Below, in pieces: positions 21,902 through 27,607 of a stretch of DNA of 27,607 bases. The stretch covers positions 1-27,607 of the forward strand of contig CADEGS010000033.1 of assembly GCA_902826945.1 (NCBI GenBank), given 5' to 3'. Source of the stretch: an uncultured bacterium (GTDB taxonomy: Bacteria > Planctomycetota > UBA1135 > GCA-002686595). The position numbers and the translations under genes are program-made. Below the pieces are notes generated by a model. The model was not told where the DNA came from. It did no database searches and saw only the letters and a program-made list of their open reading frames with translations. The first letter of the stretch is position 1; each line of letters begins with the position of its first letter.

Positions 21902-22848
21902 CGCAGCGACCCCTGGCGCGCCGCCACGCCCGCGTCCTCCCCGGGCGCGCCCGCGCCGCCCGGCGCCGGCACGACCACGACGGGCGCGTCGGCCTGCGCG
22001 CTCTCGCGCTCGACCAGCGTGCCGGTGCCCTCGGTCGTGTACAGCTCGCCGAGCAGCGCGCCCGGCTCGAGCCCCGAGACGACGTGCACGCGCGCCACGC
22101 CGCCCGCGAGCGCGCTGCGGATGGCGACGCTCTTCACGCGCATGCCGCCCGCGAGCGCGCCCGTGCGCTCGAGCTCGGAGAGGCCCGCCAGGTCGAGCGT
22201 CGAGACGACCGAGCCCGCGTCCGCCGGGTCGCGCAGGATGCCGCCGCGGTCGGTCACGAAGACCAGCTTGTCCGCGCGCAGCGCGCAGGCGACGCGCGCC
22301 GCGGTCAGGTCGGCGTTCACGTTCAGCCAGCCGCCCGCGCCGTCGGAGGCGGGCGGCGCCAGGACCGGCACGCCTCCGCGCGCGAGCGCGCCCTCGAGCG
22401 CCACCGCGTCCACCGAGACCAGGTCGCCCACCAGGCCCAGGTCCACGCGCTCGCCGTCGAGCACCATCGGCGGCCGGCGCTCGGCGCCGAGCGAGCCGCC
22501 GCCCACGGCGATCGCGCGCGCGCCGCTCGCCTCGAGCGCCGCGCACACCTCGGCCGAGAGGCGTTGCGTCGCGAGGCGCAGCGCGCGCAGGGCGAGCGGC
22601 GTCGTCACGCGCCGGCCCGCGACCTTGCGCGGCTCCTCGCCGAGCGCGCGCTGCAGGACGTCGGTCTGCGGCCCGCCGCCGTGCACGAGCACGAGCCGCG
22701 CGCCGAGCGCCTCGACCAGCGCGACCTCCTCGGCCAGGCTCGCCAGCGCCGCGGGGCGCTCCAGCGACGAGCCGCCGATCTTGACCACGAAGAGCCGCCC
22801 GCGGTGGCGGCGCAGGAACGGGGCCGCGCGGCGCAGGTTGACGTTCAC
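21898..22848 (-). CDS. argB: N-acetylglutamate (or N-acylglutamate) kinase
   Basis: A 316-residue amino acid kinase that phosphorylates the gamma-carboxyl of N-acylglutamate. Landmarks: K23-IGGS at the N-terminus, VHGGGPQ (55-61), NVNAD (176-180), and the C-terminal YTTEGTGTLV (270-279) typical of ArgB. About 37 residues follow this point, rich in Pro, Gly and Ala and low in complexity (281-316); most ArgB proteins stop here. Whether the acyl group is acetyl or succinyl cannot be read safely. GTG at 22848 overlaps the argD stop (GTGA). No carbamoyltransferase gene lies between argD and argB, where the related Bacteroidota operon has one. Confidence 0.93.
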   Translation of the reverse strand: MNVNLRRAAPFLRRHRGRLFVVKIGGSSLERPAALASLAEEVALVEALGARLVLVHGGGPQTDVLQRALGEEPRKVAGRRVTTPLALRALRLATQRLSAEVCAALEASGARAIAVGGGSLGAERRPPMVLDGERVDLGLVGDLVSVDAVALEGALARGGVPVLAPPASDGAGGWLNVNADLTAARVACALRADKLVFVTDRGGILRDPADAGSVVSTLDLAGLSELERTGALAGGMRVKSVAIRSALAGGVARVHVVSGLEPGALLGELYTTEGTGTLVERESAQADAPVVVVPAPGGAGAPGEDAGVAARQGSLR

Positions 22849-23984
22849 CGGCACACCGCCTGGCACTCGTCGAGCGCGACGCGCAGGCGCTCGGCGTCCG
22901 CGAGGGAGAGCGTCAGGGCCGGCGTCAGGCGCAGCACCTGGGGGTCGTGCGTCGTGCCGACCAGCACGCCCGCGCCGAGCAGCGCGTCGCGCACGGCCGC
23001 GCCGCTCCAGTCCTCCTCCAGCTCCAGGCCGAGCAGCAGCCCGCGCCCGCGCACGCGGCGCACCGGCGCCCGCGACGCGGCGGCCGCGAGCGCGTCGGAG
23101 ACGCGCCGCACGTGCTCGCCGAAGCCCGGCGCGGCGACGCGCCGCGCGACCTCGGTCGCGGCCGCGAGCACCGCCGGACCGCCGCCGAAGGTCGAGCCGA
23201 AGCGGCCGCGCACGCGCGCGGGCAGCGCCCGCTGCGCCAGCACGGTGATCCCGATCGGCAGCCCGCCCGCGGCGCCCTTGGCGGTCGTGATCACGTCGGG
23301 CACGACGCCGTAGGCCTGCGCCGCCCAGGGCGTGCCGAGCCGGCCGTTGCCGGTCTGCACCTCGTCGAAGACGAGCAGCGCCCCCGCGCGCGCGGCCTGC
23401 GCGCGCAGCCCCTCGAGGAAGCCGGGCGGCGGCGTCACGACCCCCGCCAGCGACTGGATCGGCTCGAGGATCACCGCCGCGACGTCGCGGTCGATGGCCG
23501 CCTCGGCCGCGGCCAGGTCGCCGAAGGGCACGCGCCGCACGAGGAAGGGCGTGCGCGGGTAGGGGTCCTCGGCGTCGCTGACCGCCGCCGCGCCCGCGGT
23601 GCGGCCGTGGAAGGCGCCGGTGAAGGCGACCACGACCTCGCGCCCGGTCGCGAGGAACGCCGCGCGCAGCGCGTTCTCGTTCGCCTCCGCGCCGCTGTTC
23701 GAGAGGAACACGCTCCACTCGCCCGCGGGCAGCGTGGCGCCGAAGGCCTCGAGGAAGCGCGCGCGCGCGCTCGTGTCCACCAGGTTCGTCGTGAACGAGA
23801 GCGCGCGCCACTGGCGGTCGATCGCGCGCAGGAGCGCGTCGTCGCCGGCGCCGAGCGTGTTCACGCAGTGGCCGCCGTAGAGGTCGAGCACGCGGCGGCC
23901 GTCCTCGAGCAGGAGCTCGCTCCCGGAGGCGGCGCGCACGGGCGTGGTCAGGCGTGCGTAGGCGTCGAGCTCGATCAGCGTCAT
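22845..23984 (-). CDS. argD: Acetylornithine (acylornithine) aminotransferase
   Basis: A 379-residue class III PLP aminotransferase that converts N-acylglutamate semialdehyde to N-acylornithine with glutamate. Landmarks: SNSGAEANENALR (95-107), the FHGRT substrate/phosphate loop (125-129), FDEVQTGNGRLG (206-217) with D207 pairing the pyridine nitrogen, and the PLP lysine K236 in TTAKGAAGGLP. Length is typical. ATG at 23984 begins two bases after the argC stop. A succinylornithine aminotransferase role cannot be excluded from sequence alone. Confidence 0.93.
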   Translation of the reverse strand: MTLIELDAYARLTTPVRAASGSELLLEDGRRVLDLYGGHCVNTLGAGDDALLRAIDRQWRALSFTTNLVDTSARARFLEAFGATLPAGEWSVFLSNSGAEANENALRAAFLATGREVVVAFTGAFHGRTAGAAAVSDAEDPYPRTPFLVRRVPFGDLAAAEAAIDRDVAAVILEPIQSLAGVVTPPPGFLEGLRAQAARAGALLVFDEVQTGNGRLGTPWAAQAYGVVPDVITTAKGAAGGLPIGITVLAQRALPARVRGRFGSTFGGGPAVLAAATEVARRVAAPGFGEHVRRVSDALAAAASRAPVRRVRGRGLLLGLELEEDWSGAAVRDALLGAGVLVGTTHDPQVLRLTPALTLSLADAERLRVALDECQAVCR

Positions 23985-23986
23985 GG

Positions 23987-25114
23987 CTACAGCGCTCCCA
24001 GCGCGGTCTGCGGCAGGCCGGTCGTCTCCGGCCAGCCGAGGGCCAGGTTGAGGGCCTGGAGCGCCTGCCCCGACCCTCCCTTGACGAGGTTGTCCAGCGT
24101 GCAGGAGACGACCAGCACGCGCTCGCGCACGACCGCGCTCAGCGCGGCGCGGTTCGAGCCGACGACGCGGTGCAGGTCCGGCGCCTCGGCCAGCACGTCG
24201 ACGAAGGGCGCGCCGGCGTAGGCGCGCTCGTACGCGGCGCGCGCCTCGTCCGTCGCGAGCGCGCGCGCCAGCGGCAGGAACGCGGTCAGGCAGATGCCGC
24301 GCACGAAGGGCCCGGAGTGCGGCGCGAAGACGACCGCGGGCGCGAGCCCGAGCGGCGCCAGCGCGCGCGCGAGCTCCGCTTCGTGGCGGTGGCCCTCGCG
24401 CGCGTAGGCCCACACGTTCGCGTGGCGGTGCGGGTGGTGCGTGCCGGCGCTCGGGCGCGCGCCCGAGCCGCTCGAGCCGGTCAGCGCGTGGTAGATCCAC
24501 GGCCGGTCGGCGTCGAGCAGGCCGGCCCGCGCCGCGGGCAGCGTGGCGAGCTGCAGCGCCGTCGCGAAGCAGCCCGGCGCGGCGATGCGCGTCGCGCCGG
24601 CGAGCGCGTCGCGCGCGAGCTCGGGCAGCCCGTAGACGAAGGACGCGAGCGCGTCCGGATCGGGGTGCTCGCCGTACCAGGCGCGGTAGCCGGCGGCGTC
24701 GAGGCGGTGGTCGGCCGAGAGGTCGAGCACGAGCGCGCGCTCGGCCGCGGCGCCGAGCCGCTCGCGCGCCGCGCGCCAGGCGTGCGCCGCCTCGCCGTGC
24801 GGCAGCGCGAGCACGAGCAGCGCGCGCGCGCCCTCGGGCGCGAGCGCCGCCGCCAGCGCGTCGAGCGCCGCCGCGGGCGCCAGCGTGCGCCCCGCGCGCG
24901 CGAGCTGCGGGTGCAGCGCGCCGAGCTCCTCGCCGCCCGCGCGCGTGACCGTGCCCGCGAGCGCGAGGCCGGGGTGCTGCGCGCACAGCCGCAGGAGCTC
25001 GCCCGCCATCAGCCCGCCGGCGCCGAAGACCCACACGGGGAGCGCGCCCGCGGCGCCCTCGCGCGCGGGGGTCGCGGGCTGCGCGTGCGCGCGCGCGACG
25101 ACCGGCGCGCTCAC
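23987..25114 (-). CDS. argC: N-acetyl-gamma-glutamyl-phosphate reductase
   Basis: A 375-residue NADPH-dependent reductase making N-acylglutamate semialdehyde. The dinucleotide site is VFGAGGLMAGELLRL (29-43), DLSADHRL (131-138) precedes the active site, and the catalytic cysteine is C182 in APGCFATALQL. The GSSGSGARPSAG and HRHANVWAY stretches follow as in ArgC. The first 24 residues before the Rossmann strand are a low-complexity Ala-rich extension. GTG at 25114 overlaps the stop of the P-loop protein gene (GTGA). A LysY-type role (AAA lysine pathway) is unlikely given argG and argH in the same operon and no lysW in view. Confidence 0.93.
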   Translation of the reverse strand: MSAPVVARAHAQPATPAREGAAGALPVWVFGAGGLMAGELLRLCAQHPGLALAGTVTRAGGEELGALHPQLARAGRTLAPAAALDALAAALAPEGARALLVLALPHGEAAHAWRAARERLGAAAERALVLDLSADHRLDAAGYRAWYGEHPDPDALASFVYGLPELARDALAGATRIAAPGCFATALQLATLPAARAGLLDADRPWIYHALTGSSGSGARPSAGTHHPHRHANVWAYAREGHRHEAELARALAPLGLAPAVVFAPHSGPFVRGICLTAFLPLARALATDEARAAYERAYAGAPFVDVLAEAPDLHRVVGSNRAALSAVVRERVLVVSCTLDNLVKGGSGQALQALNLALGWPETTGLPQTALGAL

Positions 25115-26232
25115 GCGCGCACCTCGAGCGCGCCGCGCTCCGCCGCGACGCCCGGGCGCGCGGCCGGCTCCAGCACGCCGGGCTCGTCGAGGAGCCCGGG
25201 CAGGAGCTCGAAGATCGAGCGCTGCGGGCGCAGCGCGTTCCACGCCGGCACGCCGAGGCGCTCGCGGCAGAAGCGCAGCCCCGCGGGGCTGTTCGTCAGC
25301 GGGCCGGTGACGACGTCGGGGCGGAGCCCGTGGCGCTCGGCCAGCAGGCTCGCGCCGCCCCAGGCGCCGACGGGGTCGTAGGCGCACAGGATCACGCGCG
25401 TGAGCGAGCCGCGCACGAGCGGGTCGTCGAGCAGCGCGTCCACGCCGTACGTCCCGAGCAGGCCGTCGCCGAACTCGAGCACGATCAGGTCCGGGCGCGG
25501 CAGCGCCTGCGCCAGCCAGGCGATCTGCGCGCGCGCGCAGGCCGGCGCGCTCTCGCGGTCGGTCGTGACGACGCCGAAGTCGGTGAAGAGCGAGACCGGC
25601 GCCGCGCCGCAGTCGGCCATCTCGAGCACGTCGCGGCGCAGCGAGACGCCGGTCAGCTTGCCGGCCGCCACGCGCACGCCGCGCGCGCGCGCCTCGGCGA
25701 TCAGCGCGCAGGCGGCGGTGGTCTTGCCCGAGTTCATGCTCGTGCCGACCAGGCCGACGACGGGCGGCAGCTCGGGCAGCGTCTCGCCGACGTGGGCGGG
25801 CACGCCGTCGGCGACGTTGGCCGGCCGGCCGACGCGCTCGCCGCTGGTCGGGAAGGCGAGCACCGAGCCCAGCACCTCGAGCTGGAACGGCTCGTCCACC
25901 TCGGGGGCGCCGCCGGTCGCCTCGCCGATCACGCCGCCGAGGTTCAGGAGCTGGAGCACGTCGCCGGTCGCGACGCGCTCGGGCACGCGGCCCGAGAAGC
26001 CGTGCAGCGCGTCGCGGTGGCCGAGCGCTCCGGCGATCACGTCGCCGGGCCGCAGGAGCACCATGCGCCCGTGCACGTCCTCGAGGGTGTTGTAGCGCGC
26101 CTTCGCGTTCCGCACGCGGCAGGCGACGACCGTCCCCGCGCGCGCGGGGATCTCGTCGCCGAGCAGCACGTGCGGCGCGAGCTCCAGCCGGCGCGTGACC
26201 GACGCGATCTTGTCCAGGCGCTGGCGCTTCAC
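25111..26232 (-). CDS. P-loop protein of unknown function inside the arg operon
   Basis: A 373-residue protein I cannot name. The first half (about 1-150) is predicted beta-rich (TVVACRVRNAKARYNTLEDV to LLRPGDVIAGALG, then ATGDVLQLLNLGGVIG). The second half is a SIMIBI-like P-loop NTPase: VVGLVGTSMNSGKTTAACAL with the Walker A lysine K170, a BioD/DUF1611-like GKLTG (191-195), SLFTDFGVVTTDRES (214-228) and PDLIVLEFGDGLLGTYG (247-263) as a Walker B-like strand. GTG at 26232 overlaps the argG stop and its own stop overlaps the argC start, so it is made together with these enzymes. DUF1611 (DgcN-type) is the nearest family I can recall for the second half, but the N-terminal half does not fit it. 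A role in supplying or modifying an arginine precursor is inference. Confidence 0.75.
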   Translation of the reverse strand: MKRQRLDKIASVTRRLELAPHVLLGDEIPARAGTVVACRVRNAKARYNTLEDVHGRMVLLRPGDVIAGALGHRDALHGFSGRVPERVATGDVLQLLNLGGVIGEATGGAPEVDEPFQLEVLGSVLAFPTSGERVGRPANVADGVPAHVGETLPELPPVVGLVGTSMNSGKTTAACALIAEARARGVRVAAGKLTGVSLRRDVLEMADCGAAPVSLFTDFGVVTTDRESAPACARAQIAWLAQALPRPDLIVLEFGDGLLGTYGVDALLDDPLVRGSLTRVILCAYDPVGAWGGASLLAERHGLRPDVVTGPLTNSPAGLRFCRERLGVPAWNALRPQRSIFELLPGLLDEPGVLEPAARPGVAAERGALEVRA

Positions 26233-27494
26233 GAGGCCCCCACGGGGACGCCGGCCGGCGCCTCGGACGCGCGCGACTCCGCGGCGGACGAGCTGGCGGC
26301 CGCGCGCGCCGCCAGGCGCGCCGGCTCGGCCAGCACGCGCGCCAGCGCGGCGGCGCCCGCCGCCTGCGCCGGGCCGTGGTGCGGGTCGGCGCGCTCGCCG
26401 TAGCGCGCGCCGCTGGCGGCCATCAGGCTGAAGGGCGAGCGCACGCCCTCGACCAGCGCGCCGCCCGGGCCGAGCGCGAGCCGCACCTCGCCGCTGACGC
26501 GCTCCTGCGCCGAGGCGAAGAGCGCCTCGACGTCGCGCAGGAGCGGCTCGTGGAGCTGGCCCTGGTGGAGCTTGCGGCCGTAGACCTGGCCGAGCTGGTC
26601 CTTCCAGAAGCGCTGCTCCTCGGTCAAGACGAGCTTCTCGAGCTCGCGGTGCGCGACGAGCAGCACCTCGGCCGCGGGCGCCTCGAAGGCGATGCGACCC
26701 TTGTGGCCCAGGATCGTGTCGCCGAGGTGGTAGCCGCGGCCGACGCCCGCCGCGCCGCCGATCGCGTTCAGCTCCTCGATCAGCGTCACCGGATCGAGCG
26801 CGCGCCCGTCGAGCGCCGTCGGCCGGCCGCGCTCGAAGGCGACCGCGAGCGAGCGCGGCAGCGCGCGCGCCGGCGCGGCGGTCCAGCGCCAGACGTGCTC
26901 GGGCAGCGGCGCGTGCGAGTCGCACAGCTCGCCGCCGCCGATCGTGAGGCCCCACAGCCCGGCGTTCACCGAGTAGCGGCTCGTGCGCGCGTCGAGCGCG
27001 TGGCCCAGCGCGGCCAGGTAGCGCGCCTCCTCCTCGCGCTCGACCGCGAGGTCGCGGATCGGCGCCAGCACGCGCACGTCGCCGGCGACGACCGCCAGCG
27101 CGGACTCGAAGCGCACCTGGTCGTTGCCCGCGCCGGTGCAGCCGTGCGCGACGGCGTCGAAGCCGCCCGCGCGCGCCACGCGCGCCAGCGTCTCGGCCTG
27201 CAGGCCGCGCTCGGCCGACACGCACAGCGGGTAGGTCTCGCCGCGGCGCACGTTGCCCGCGATCAGCCAGCGCAGGACGCGCTCGAAGAGCGCCGCGCGC
27301 GCGTCCACCAGGCGGTGCTCGACCGCGCCCAGCGAGCGCGCCCGCGCGCCCAGCGCCTCGCGCTCGCGCTCGTCGAGGCCGCCGCAGTCCACGGTCAGCG
27401 TCGTGACCAGGGCGCCGCGCTCGTGCGTCAGCCAGGCGACCAGGTAGGAGGTGTCGAGACCTCCGGAATAGGCGAGCAGGATGCGCTCGGGCAT
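26229..27494 (-). CDS. argG: Argininosuccinate synthase
   Basis: A 421-residue ATP-dependent ligase joining citrulline and aspartate. The PP-loop is AYSGGLDTS (8-16). YPLCVSAERGLQAE and VAHGCTGAGNDQVRFE carry citrulline and aspartate contacts; SVNAGLWGLTIGGGEL follows as in ArgG. Internal stretches (TVDCGGLDEREREAL, then ARSLGA and GNVRRGETYPLCVS) resemble the Bacteroidota subtype more than the E. coli or Bacillus ones. About 45 residues at the C-terminus are Ala/Ser-rich and of low complexity. ATG at 27494 has GAGGA seven bases upstream, overlapping the argR stop. It is the first enzyme gene of the operon seen here. Confidence 0.95.
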   Translation of the reverse strand: MPERILLAYSGGLDTSYLVAWLTHERGALVTTLTVDCGGLDEREREALGARARSLGAVEHRLVDARAALFERVLRWLIAGNVRRGETYPLCVSAERGLQAETLARVARAGGFDAVAHGCTGAGNDQVRFESALAVVAGDVRVLAPIRDLAVEREEEARYLAALGHALDARTSRYSVNAGLWGLTIGGGELCDSHAPLPEHVWRWTAAPARALPRSLAVAFERGRPTALDGRALDPVTLIEELNAIGGAAGVGRGYHLGDTILGHKGRIAFEAPAAEVLLVAHRELEKLVLTEEQRFWKDQLGQVYGRKLHQGQLHEPLLRDVEALFASAQERVSGEVRLALGPGGALVEGVRSPFSLMAASGARYGERADPHHGPAQAAGAAALARVLAEPARLAARAAASSSAAESRASEAPAGVPVGAS

Positions 27495-27501
27495 CGGACG
27501 G

Positions 27502-27506
27502 TCCTC
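27502..27506 (-). promoter_or_regulatory. Shine-Dalgarno of argG within the argR stop
   Basis: GAGGA on the minus strand lies seven bases before ATG 27494 and overlaps the TGA of argR, linking translation of regulator and first enzyme. Confidence 0.6.
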
Positions 27507-27607
27507 AGTCGACCAGGGAATGGACCAGCGCGCGGACCCCGTCGCCCGCGCGCTTGGACTCGACGGCGACGAACACGGTGTCGTCGCCCGCGAGGGTGCC
27601 CACGAGG
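27505..27607 (-). CDS. argR: Arginine repressor ArgR, C-terminal end only
   Basis: Only the last 33 residues are in the window; the rest lies beyond the right edge. They read LVGTLAGDDTVFVAVESKRAG and on to a stop at 27505. GT(L/I)AGDDT is the core of the C-terminal ArgR domain that forms the hexamer and binds arginine, with the paired aspartates contacting the ligand. Position directly before argG suggests that the operon is autoregulated by arginine through this protein; ARG boxes would be upstream of argR and cannot be seen. Confidence 0.85.
   Translation of the reverse strand, partial: LVGTLAGDDTVFVAVESKRAGDGVRALVHSLVD

Noticed and set aside
20810..25114. Lysine synthesis through LysW (AAA pathway)
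   Set aside because: argG, argH and argR are in the same operon and no lysW or lysX gene is visible.
1..27607. CRISPR array, insertion sequence, tRNA or rRNA gene
   Set aside because: I saw no regularly spaced repeats, no transposase motifs, no terminal inverted repeats with target duplication, and no tRNA or rRNA landmarks.

Overview
The window is very GC-rich (roughly 70% or more by eye) and densely packed. Most adjacent genes on the same strand overlap by an ATGA or GTGA tetranucleotide. It looks like a chromosomal segment of a Gram-negative, aerobic or micro-aerobic bacterium with a cbb3-type oxidase and a lipoprotein signal peptide. The argG and acylcitrulline-deacylase subtypes and the order of the arg cluster recall the Bacteroidota-style arginine operon, but the GC content and the small secreted/carboxypeptidase-regulatory-like proteins fit high-GC Planctomycetota, Myxococcota or related deep lineages better. 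I cannot assign a phylum with confidence.

Region 1 (1-8608, minus strand) is a cbb3 respiration locus. In transcription order it holds a two-PAS histidine kinase whose first PAS carries the FixL heme-pocket pattern, a gap of about 150 bp, and then a tightly coupled run: membrane-anchored diheme cytochrome c (in the role of CcoP), CcoN, CcoO, a CcoS-like protein with an extra N-terminal membrane segment, a one-helix small protein, the CcoI copper P-type ATPase, a short CcoG/NapH-like polyferredoxin, and a TauE/SafE (COG2836-type) membrane protein that runs off the left edge. CcoN keeps the catalytic His/Tyr/His-His set, so this should be a real oxygen reductase.

Region 2 (8724-15629) is an accessory stress and radical-chemistry neighbourhood: a four-CBS protein, a UspA protein, a bacterioferritin-like diiron protein, two divergently transcribed radical SAM proteins (one SPASM/Twitch-like, one B12-binding), an alkaline-ceramidase (CREST) membrane protein overlapping the second, a CBS-ACT (AcuB-like) protein, and an aspartyl/asparaginyl beta-hydroxylase-like protein. 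CBS, Usp and ferritin proteins next to a cbb3 oxidase suggest a low-oxygen/energy-stress regulon; this is inference.

Region 3 (15740-19210, minus) has a TPR lipoprotein and a two-gene unit of unknown function: a cysteine-containing secreted protein and a membrane-anchored protein with a carboxypeptidase-regulatory-like fold. Two gene-free stretches lie here (17429-17762 and 19211-19610).

Region 4 (19611-27607, minus) is an arginine biosynthesis operon in the order argR(partial)-argG-P-loop protein of unknown function-argC-argD-argB-argE'(M20)-argH, ending in tandem hairpins. Its order matches the cluster that makes arginine through an N-acylated citrulline, but no carbamoyltransferase and no N-acetylglutamate-forming enzyme is present in the window. 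The P-loop protein locked between argG and argC by GTGA overlaps on both sides is the best candidate here for an undescribed function.
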